From positions 1-8,456 of the forward strand of contig JAFACJ010000037.1 in the NCBI GenBank assembly GCA_023425615.1: DNA of 8,456 nucleotides, in the 5' to 3' direction. The DNA is from Actinomycetes bacterium (GTDB lineage: Bacteria; Actinomycetota; Actinomycetes; Streptosporangiales; Streptosporangiaceae). Within the stretch, counting starts at the first letter, position 1. Each line of letters begins with the position of its first letter. The position numbers and the translations under genes were made by a program. The notes below the pieces were generated by a model, which was not told where the DNA came from, did not search any database, and saw only the letters and a list, made by a program, of their open reading frames with translations. Shown in pieces: positions 1 through 4,465 of the stretch.

Positions 1-47
1 GCGGGACTCCGTTGAGCTGCGAGGCTCCGCCGCGGCGCGCCGTTGAT

Positions 48-80
48 GCCCCCCGGACGGGGCACCGCCGTTGTGGCGGT
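48..80. terminator. Two small tandem hairpins, possible end of an upstream unit
   Basis: Two short inverted repeats lie back to back: GCCCC/GGGGC with a 6-nt loop (48-63), then ACCGCC/GGCGGT with a 5-nt loop (64-80). No T-run follows either stem. They could mark the 3' end of a gene lying left of the window, or could be chance structure in GC-rich DNA. No gene is supported in the first 110 bases. Confidence 0.25.
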
Positions 81-110
81 TGGGCAACGAGTCGGACAAA
101 GAACTTGAAG

Positions 111-141
111 TTGACTCCTGATCCTCACGTTGAGGGATATT
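111..141 (+). promoter_or_regulatory. Possible sigma-70-like promoter for the DUF2637 gene
   Basis: TTGACT at 111-116 matches five of six bases of the -35 consensus. It is followed 18-19 nt later by GGATAT/GATATT (135-141), an acceptable -10 element. This stretch is less GC-rich than its surroundings and lies about 40 nt upstream of the chosen start at 181. That gives a leader of roughly 30 nt. The call rests on motif matching only. Confidence 0.4.
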
Positions 142-180
142 CTCCTCCAAGGTCATTTCAAGAATCGAGTGGAGCACCCG

Positions 181-1164
181 ATGAGCGCCGCCGTTAGGAC
201 CAAGACCGTGACTCGGTGGGCTGCGGTGGGCCTGATGGCCGCCGCGGTCCTCACCGCGACGGGCGGAGGGTTCGCACAGTCCTACTCAGGTCTGCATGAG
301 TGGGCACTGGAGCATGGTCTCAGTGGCTGGAAGGCGGCTTCCTTCCCGCTGCTGGTCGACCTCTTCATCATCGTCGGCGAGCTGGGCCTGTTCCTGCTCG
401 CCCTGGACGCGTACGCCATCCGCAAGAGCCTGCTGAGCTGGATGGACTTCATGCTGCCGCTGTTCATCGCGCTCGCCGGCTGGACGGCGTCGCTGGTGTT
501 CAACGTCGGCCACGTGCTGAACAAGGAGTTCTCCTACCAGGCGACGGCCGCGGTACCGCCGATCGTCTCCATGCTCGGCCTGTTCGTGCTGCTGCGCACA
601 CTGCACCGGTATGTCGTCCAGGCGCCGCAGCAGGAGGCCGAGATGGCGCTGGAGGCCTCGCCCGAACCGCGGCAGATCACCGCCAGCGCCGTGCGCGTCG
701 CCGAACTGGAGGCGCCGGCCGAGAAGCTGGCCGACCCGATCGTGGACGCCGCCAAGGCCGCGGAGAAGGCGGCCGAGCGGATCCCCGAGGAGGTCCCGGC
801 CGCCGCGCCGGAGACCCCTGCCGAGCAGACCTTCGTGGACCTGCTGCCCACGGTCGAGGAGGGCCAGAGCGACCTCAAGCCGCAGCCCGACCCGACCAGC
901 ATGCGCACGATCGTCACCGACGCGCTGAACCGCCACAACGGCAACGTCGCCAAGGCGTGCGAGGACCTGGCCACCGAGGGCTACGCCATCGACCGGTCGG
1001 AGGTGGCGAAGATCCGTGAGAACCACTGGTTCCCCTACTTCGCCTACCGTCTCGTCGCCAAGCACGGCCCCGACGGCAAGCTCGTCGCCCAGGAACTGAC
1101 GGACCTCGGCGTCGAGTTCGACAAGGTCGCCCTGCGCGACCTGGTCCGCAACTGGCGCGCCTGA
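181..1164 (+). CDS. DUF2637 membrane protein with Fis-like C-terminal helix-turn-helix region
   Basis: This encodes a 327-residue protein. The ATG at 181 is preferred because GGAG (171-174) sits 6 nt upstream; an in-frame TTG at 130 has no ribosome-binding site and would add 17 residues. Four hydrophobic helices are visible at about residues 13-33, 55-78, 88-109 and 121-141, with a polar, slightly acidic loop after the first. This arrangement and sequence style fit DUF2637, an actinobacterial family also found beside Spd-type plasmid-spread genes. Residues 145-240 form a long Ala/Glu/Pro-rich linker. Residues 241-285 contain ALNRHNGNVAKACEDL, resembling a Fis-type helix-turn-helix, and the protein ends in a second basic helical segment. 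The likely picture is a membrane-tethered protein with a cytoplasmic, possibly DNA-binding tail; the function is unknown. No conjugation genes are seen nearby. It is monocistronic, with its own terminator, and convergent with the glucanase. Confidence 0.85.
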   Translation: MSAAVRTKTVTRWAAVGLMAAAVLTATGGGFAQSYSGLHEWALEHGLSGWKAASFPLLVDLFIIVGELGLFLLALDAYAIRKSLLSWMDFMLPLFIALAGWTASLVFNVGHVLNKEFSYQATAAVPPIVSMLGLFVLLRTLHRYVVQAPQQEAEMALEASPEPRQITASAVRVAELEAPAEKLADPIVDAAKAAEKAAERIPEEVPAAAPETPAEQTFVDLLPTVEEGQSDLKPQPDPTSMRTIVTDALNRHNGNVAKACEDLATEGYAIDRSEVAKIRENHWFPYFAYRLVAKHGPDGKLVAQELTDLGVEFDKVALRDLVRNWRA

Positions 1165-1208
1165 CCGCGCCCCACCGTCCCCTCCAGTAAGGCGACGGAC
1201 AGAACGAA

Positions 1209-1240
1209 AAGGCCGGGCGGCCCGAAAACCGCCCGGCCTT
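1209..1240 (+). terminator. Rho-independent-type terminator, possibly bidirectional
   Basis: A perfect 12-bp stem, AAGGCCGGGCGG (1209-1220) and CCGCCCGGCCTT (1229-1240), encloses an 8-nt loop. It begins 44 nt after the stop of the DUF2637 gene. On the plus strand only a weak pyrimidine tract follows. On the minus strand the stem is followed by TTTTCGTTCT, so it could also stop leftward transcription coming out of the repeat island. Confidence 0.85.
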
Positions 1241-1311
1241 CCCCTTGCCCACACCCCACCCGCCGAGTCCCACGGACACCGCCACCCGCCGACGCCGCAT
1301 ACCCACGGGTG

Positions 1312-1396
1312 CCGCCACATACCGCCCGAAGCCGCCATATGCCGCTGTCACAACCGCTGACGTCACCGCGCGCCACCGACGCTGCCACGTATCGCT
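1312..1396 (+). repeat. Higher-order repeat, copy A (partner 1561-1652)
   Basis: This block aligns with 1561-1652 in two ungapped stretches: 1312-1349 with 1561-1598, and 1353-1396 with 1609-1652. A 3-nt versus 10-nt segment separates the stretches. Of 82 aligned positions 69 are identical, and all 13 differences are transitions. It looks like an old duplication within the island. Confidence 0.75.
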
Positions 1397-1516
1397 CGTA
1401 CCGGCATGTGCCGTAAGTGCCGCCTCATACCACTGACACTGTCCGTGCCGTTGGCGCCGCCATGCCCCGCTGTCACGTATCGCTGACGTCGCCGCATGCC
1501 GTCGGCACCGTCCCAT

Positions 1517-1563
1517 GTGCCGTCGGCGTTGCCGTATGCCGCTGTCGTGTGCGGCTGGTACCG
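1517..1563 (+). repeat. Higher-order repeat, copy C (partner 1701-1756)
   Basis: The first 30 bases (1517-1546) are identical to 1701-1730. They are followed in both copies by TGTGCGGCTGG after one G/A difference. The second copy then has a 4-bp duplication (CTGG), and both continue into GGTACCGCCG. Each copy also contains the short hairpin GCCGC-8 nt-GCGGC (1538-1555 here). This is the most recent-looking duplication in the island. Confidence 0.8.
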
Positions 1564-1700
1564 CCGTATATCGCCTGAAGCCGCTGTATGCCGCTGTTGC
1601 TGCCATATACCGCTGACGTCGCCGCGTGCCGCCGACGCTGCCATGTGTTGCTGGCGTCCCCATGTCCCGCTGGTGCGTCACGTATCGCTGATGTCGCCGC

Positions 1701-1756
1701 GTGCCGTCGGCGTTGCCGTATGCCGCTGTCATGTGCGGCTGGCTGGTACCGCCGCA
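1701..1756 (+). repeat. Higher-order repeat, copy D (partner 1517-1563)
   Basis: This is the second copy of the 30-bp exact repeat, 184 bp from the first. It is preceded by GTCACGTATCGCTGATGTCGCCGC at 1677-1700, which matches 1472-1495 with a single C/T difference. A CTGG insertion in GGCTGGCTGGTACC distinguishes it from copy C. Confidence 0.8.
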
Positions 1757-1943
1757 TACCGCTGACGCCGCGTGCCGTCGGCGTTGCCATGTGCCGCCGA
1801 TGCCGTCGCGGACCGCCGGCATCCGCTGTCTGGGTTTCCAGTGTGTCCCGCGTCGTCGGTACCGCTTGCGGCTCCGGTGGGTGCCTGAGGTCGAGACGCG
1901 GATTCGGGTGGGCGGGCCGCACGTGGTGCGGTGGAAAAGGGTG

Positions 1944-1972
1944 CGGGGGGAGCCTCTGGGAGGCTCCCCCCG
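1944..1972 (-). terminator. Strong hairpin terminator of the GH16 gene
   Basis: A perfect 13-bp stem with a 3-nt loop has arms at 1944-1956 and 1960-1972 (core GGGGGGAGCCTC/GAGGCTCCCCCC). It starts 18 nt past the glucanase stop codon. On the minus strand it is followed by GCACCCTTTTCC, a short T-run. A second small stem, CCGCAC/GTGCGG (1917-1931), lies just beyond. Together with 1209-1240 it insulates the repeat island from both flanking genes. Confidence 0.85.
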
Positions 1973-1990
1973 TGTGGGTGTTCGGGGTGG

Positions 1991-3652
1991 TCAGGGTAGG
2001 AGGATGAACCAGTTGAGGTTCAGGAACTCCTGTTTCTGGGGGGAGACGAACTTGAGGTAGACGGTGTGGAGGCCGCCGGTGGAGGGGAGGGCGGCGGTGA
2101 TGTCCTCCCAGTCCTGCCAGCCGCCGGTGTCGCCGGCCGTGACGGTGGCCAGGGGGGCGGCGGCGGGGTCGTCCAGGCGGATCTCGATCTTTCCCTTGAT
2201 GTCGCCGTCGCCGGAGTTGCGGGCGATGAGTTTCTTGGGGCCTGGCGGGCCGAAGTCGACCTTGTCGTAGCGCACCCAGTCGCCGTTGGAGATCCAGCCG
2301 ATGTACTCGGTGCCGCCGATGTCCTCGGCCAGGTCGGTCTTGACGCCCGACTGGTCGGAGTAGCTCTCGGCCTGGATGAGCGGTGGCGACCAGGGGGTGT
2401 TCTTCTTCTGCTGGGAGGTCGACGGCGGGGTGGGCGAGGTGGTCGGCGCGGTCGGCTCGGACGTGGGCGCCGTCGGCTCGGCGGAAGGCGAGGCCGGTGT
2501 CGAGGCGGAGGCGGTGGCGGTGGGCGACGCGGAGGCGGAGGCCGACGGGGTGGCCGGCGCGGACGGTTCGTCCTCGTCGCCGGTCTGCGCGGTCTCCGTG
2601 TCCTGGTCGGGTGCTCCGGCGCCGCGCGCCATCACCTTCACGTAGTCGACGAGCATCGGGTGGCCCGGCTCGGTCGCGGGTGAGACGTCGCCGCCGTTGC
2701 CGCGCGGCATGTCGCCGCCCACCGCCACGTTGAGGATGACGAAGAAGCCGGTGCCGTTGGTCATGTTGTCCCAGGCCTGCTTCCACTGGCCGCCGTCGGC
2801 GCCGTCGGGCGTCTCCTCGCGCGCCAGCCGGTGGACGAGTTTGCCGTCGAGGTACCAGCGGATCTCCTCGGCGTCGGTGCGCCGGTCGAACTCCAGCCGG
2901 TAGATGTGGAAGCCGTCCTGGCAGGTGACCGGCGCGCACTCGGTGAACGTGCCGCGCCCGGTGTGCTCGTTGCACGGGCCGCCCTGGTCGCCGCCGCCCT
3001 TGACGCCGCAGTGCAGGGTGGTGAACGTCCGGTTGATCCCGTTGACGTTCTCGACGATGTCGATCTCGCCGCCGGACGGCCAGTTCTCCTGCTCGGGGTG
3101 GAGCCGCTGCTCCTGGTTGAGCAGCCAGAAGGAGGGCCAGTAGCCCAGTGCCTTCTCGCCCGTCACCTGGGGCATCTGGATCTTGGCTTCGAAGGCGGTC
3201 TGCCCGCCGTCGGCGGGCTTGAAGACCTGCTCGCTGTTGATCCGCGCCGACGTCCACTCACCGAGGGGGCTGCGCTGCGGGGTGAGGGCGAGGTTGCCGT
3301 CGCCGTCGGTCGCCACGTTGGCGATGTCGCCGGTCATGCGGGCGATCTCGGTGGTGCCGAAGTTCATCGGCCCCATCCCGCCGAGGGGGGAGACGGTGCG
3401 GTGGCCGATGTCGGGCAGCCAGTGGTCACCGGGCTTTTCGTTCTTCTCGCCGGTGAAATCATCCTCGAACAGGACTTTCCAGCCGTCGTCGGGTGCGGCG
3501 GCGGCGCGGAACTTGAGCCGGATGAGGTCGGGGCCGGGGGAGGACACCCCCCAGACGCCGAGCACTCCGGCCAGCAGTCCGAAGGCAAGCCCCGCGGCGA
3601 TCATGTATTGATAACGGTCACGGCCGGCGAAGAGGTCGAGGATTCCTTTCAC
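1991..3652 (-). CDS. GH16 beta-glucanase with C-terminal CBM6-like domain
   Basis: This encodes 553 residues from the GTG at 3652, chosen because AGGAG (3665-3661) lies 8 nt upstream. A GTG at 3700 would add 16 residues without a good ribosome-binding site. Residues 16-36 form one hydrophobic helix after a short basic N-terminus, so the protein is secreted or anchored by an uncleaved signal; no clear AxA cleavage site directly follows. Residues ~50-343 are a glycoside hydrolase family 16 domain with the signature GGEIDIVENVNG. In this ExDxxE motif E196 should be the nucleophile, D198 the helper and E201 the acid/base. WPSFWLL and TLHCG...GGPCNE also fit the family. Residues 344-412 are a Ser/Thr/Pro/Ala linker with EPTAPT repeated. 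Residues ~426-553 (IQAESYS, GWISNGDWVRY, LNLNWF) are CBM6-like, probably binding beta-glucan. The likely role is hydrolysis of beta-1,3- or mixed-linkage glucan outside the cell; GH16 also includes other specificities, so the substrate is inferred. Confidence 0.92.
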   Translation of the reverse strand: MKGILDLFAGRDRYQYMIAAGLAFGLLAGVLGVWGVSSPGPDLIRLKFRAAAAPDDGWKVLFEDDFTGEKNEKPGDHWLPDIGHRTVSPLGGMGPMNFGTTEIARMTGDIANVATDGDGNLALTPQRSPLGEWTSARINSEQVFKPADGGQTAFEAKIQMPQVTGEKALGYWPSFWLLNQEQRLHPEQENWPSGGEIDIVENVNGINRTFTTLHCGVKGGGDQGGPCNEHTGRGTFTECAPVTCQDGFHIYRLEFDRRTDAEEIRWYLDGKLVHRLAREETPDGADGGQWKQAWDNMTNGTGFFVILNVAVGGDMPRGNGGDVSPATEPGHPMLVDYVKVMARGAGAPDQDTETAQTGDEDEPSAPATPSASASASPTATASASTPASPSAEPTAPTSEPTAPTTSPTPPSTSQQKKNTPWSPPLIQAESYSDQSGVKTDLAEDIGGTEYIGWISNGDWVRYDKVDFGPPGPKKLIARNSGDGDIKGKIEIRLDDPAAAPLATVTAGDTGGWQDWEDITAALPSTGGLHTVYLKFVSPQKQEFLNLNWFILLP

Positions 3653-3689
3653 AGGCTGCACTCCTGGTACGTCACTCGACAGGGGGTCC

Positions 3690-3710
3690 ACAAGAACCAC
3701 GGGTTCTTGT
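3690..3710. promoter_or_regulatory. Perfect 21-bp palindrome upstream of the GH16 gene, candidate operator
   Basis: Arms ACAAGAACC (3690-3698) and GGTTCTTGT (3702-3710) are exact inverted complements around a 3-nt centre. The site lies 38-58 nt upstream of the glucanase GTG, where a core promoter or early leader would be. Its size and symmetry suit a dimeric repressor. It could instead be an RNA hairpin in the leader. The cognate regulator is not in this window. Confidence 0.55.
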
Positions 3711-3782
3711 CAGTCGCGCCCATCATGCCTGGTGGCCAGGGAGCGACACGCGGACAAAACACCCACATGTGAAGTTCCAGAA

Positions 3783-3798
3783 TTCGGTACATTCCGAA
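3783..3798. promoter_or_regulatory. Small inverted repeat TTCGG-N6-CCGAA
   Basis: Five-base arms (3783-3787 and 3794-3798) lie in a relatively AT-rich patch about 130 nt upstream of the glucanase start, just past the CAP-gene terminator. Another short symmetric element, CCTGG-TGG-CCAGG, lies at 3728-3740. Either could be a protein-binding site, but arms this short occur by chance. Confidence 0.2.
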
Positions 3799-3806
3799 AT
3801 CAACAA

Positions 3807-3848
3807 CACCCTGACCATCTCTGACAGAAGTCAGAGATGGTCAGGGTG
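3807..3848 (-). terminator. Terminator of the CAP-domain gene with a 19-bp perfect stem
   Basis: Arms at 3807-3825 and 3830-3848 pair perfectly over 19 bp around a 4-nt loop. The structure begins 19 nt beyond the CAP stop codon. In the direction of that gene it is followed by TTGTTGATTTC, a T-rich tail. It should prevent read-through from the CAP gene into the glucanase, making the two tandem genes separate units. Confidence 0.9.
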
Positions 3849-3867
3849 CCGTGTGCCGCGCCGGGGC

Positions 3868-4338
3868 TCAGGTCCAGCCGAAGTCCTGGGTCCAATAGGT
3901 CTTGTACCGGCCGGTGCCCATCGCCTTGAGCTTGCAGTTGAGGATGTTGGCGCGGTGTCCGGGGCTCTTCATCCACGCCTTCATGACGGCCTGGGCGGAG
4001 GGGTAGCCGTAGGCGATGTTCTCGGCACCGGGGTTCTTGTAGCCGGCGCGCTTGATCCGCGTCCAGGGCGAGGTGCCGTCCTGGGAGTCGTGCGAGAAGT
4101 AGTGGTTCACCGCCATGTCCTTGGAGTGGCGGCGGGCGGCGAGGGCGAGCCGGTTGTTGCCCTTCAGGGGCTTGCAGCCCTTCTTGGCGCGCTCGGCGTT
4201 GGCCAGGGAGAGGACCTTCTTCTCGGCCTTGGTCATGGGCGGGGCGGCGGGGGCGGCGAGGGCGGGGGAGGCGACGCCGACACCGACGAGCACGGCGAGG
4301 GCGCAGAGGGGGGTGACGAGGAGGGCTCGGGGGGACAT
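3868..4338 (-). CDS. Secreted CAP/SCP-domain protein
   Basis: This encodes 156 residues from the ATG at 4338, which has AGGAG (4348-4344) 5 nt upstream. An in-frame GTG at 4368 would add ten residues including a rare TTA codon, and it ignores this ribosome-binding site. Residues 1-28 are a classic signal peptide (basic start, hydrophobic core, ending SPALA), with likely cleavage before APAAP. Residues ~35-156 form a compact bacterial CAP (YkwD-like) domain. Visible motifs are HSKDM (H71), FSH (H83), AENIAYG (E106, N107), SPGHRANIL (H128) and the terminal YWTQDFG. H71, E106 and H128 probably line the conserved cavity, and C55 and C135 could form a disulfide. The family is extracellular; molecular roles of bacterial members are mostly unknown, so no activity is claimed. 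It is transcribed divergently from hrpA. Confidence 0.92.
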   Translation of the reverse strand: MSPRALLVTPLCALAVLVGVGVASPALAAPAAPPMTKAEKKVLSLANAERAKKGCKPLKGNNRLALAARRHSKDMAVNHYFSHDSQDGTSPWTRIKRAGYKNPGAENIAYGYPSAQAVMKAWMKSPGHRANILNCKLKAMGTGRYKTYWTQDFGWT

Positions 4339-4350
4339 ATCAACTCCTAG

Positions 4351-4398
4351 GTAACGAAGTGGTAACACACTAGTGGGGCTTGTGTGATGCTTCGTTAC
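4351..4398. promoter_or_regulatory. GTAAC half-site cluster between CAP gene and hrpA
   Basis: GTAACGAAG at 4351-4359 is repeated inverted as CTTCGTTAC at 4390-4398, with an inner CACAC/GTGTG pair (4366-4370 and 4381-4385). The left arm is also part of a direct repeat GTAACGAAGTGGTAAC (4351-4366), two GTAAC units 11 bp apart, about one helical turn. Tandem half-sites with this spacing are typical of OmpR-family response regulators. From memory, actinobacterial MtrA sites contain similar GTAAC/GTCAC direct repeats and control cell-wall genes. Binding is inferred from pattern only. The left half overlaps the CAP leader, and the right arm overlaps a possible hrpA promoter. Confidence 0.4.
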
Positions 4399-4423
4399 GT
4401 TTGGGGAAATCTGCCTAGATATT
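4395..4423 (+). promoter_or_regulatory. Weak candidate promoter for hrpA
   Basis: TTACGT (4395-4400) and GATATT (4418-4423) are spaced 17 nt apart and lie in the most AT-rich part of the upstream region. They would give a leader of roughly 35 nt. A second -10-like element, TTATCC (4451-4456), sits 9 nt before the GTG start and would give an essentially leaderless mRNA. The second option suits the missing Shine-Dalgarno sequence. The two cannot be separated by sequence alone. Confidence 0.25.
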
Positions 4424-4465
4424 GCTTTGCGTAGCCCCCCGCGGCGGCGCTTATCCTTGGCGGTT

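Larger units (their letters stand above)
1280..1835. repeat. Non-coding island of degenerate ~18-19 bp tandem-like repeats
   Basis: The 826-bp gap between the convergent genes (1165-1990) is filled mostly by variants of one short theme, roughly CC-R-Y-R-T-G-CCG-Y-Y-G-R-CGTYG. Typical units are CCATGTGCCGTCGGCGTTG (1513-1531), GCCGCGTGCCGCCGACGCTG (1621-1640) and GCCGTATGCCGCTGTC (1531-1546). The 17-mer gtgccgtcggcgttgcc occurs exactly three times (1517, 1701, 1772), and GCTGACGTC also recurs (1357, 1483, 1613). Spacing is irregular, with units of about 15 to 22 bp and occasional insertions. Long open frames cross the island on the minus strand, but they have low-complexity Arg/His/Ala/Tyr composition and no ribosome-binding site, so I read it as non-coding. 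It is not CRISPR-like, because repeats are imperfect and no unique spacers are present. Its function is unknown. Confidence 0.8.

Noticed and set aside
2..46. Possible C-terminal tail of an upstream gene ending in TGA at 44-46
   Set aside because: Only 14 codons are visible (RDSVELRGSAAARR) with no recognisable features, so coding cannot be supported.
914..1822. Long minus-strand open frames across the repeat island, with repeated peptide motifs such as RRRHAATSA
   Set aside because: All minus frames are long here because the repeats lack stop triplets. Composition is Arg/His-rich low complexity, there is no ribosome-binding site, and one frame runs antisense into the real DUF2637 gene.
1280..1835. 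CRISPR array
   Set aside because: The repeats are imperfect and nearly contiguous, spacing is irregular, and no unique equal-length spacers or cas genes are visible.
2831..3772. A 313-codon plus-strand frame opposite the glucanase
   Set aside because: The minus-strand frame contains the GH16 catalytic motif and CBM6-like domain; the plus frame shows no family features.
3769..4350. A plus-strand frame opposite the CAP gene
   Set aside because: It is a Gly/Val-rich shadow of the CAP-domain gene, which has a signal peptide, a ribosome-binding site and conserved motifs.
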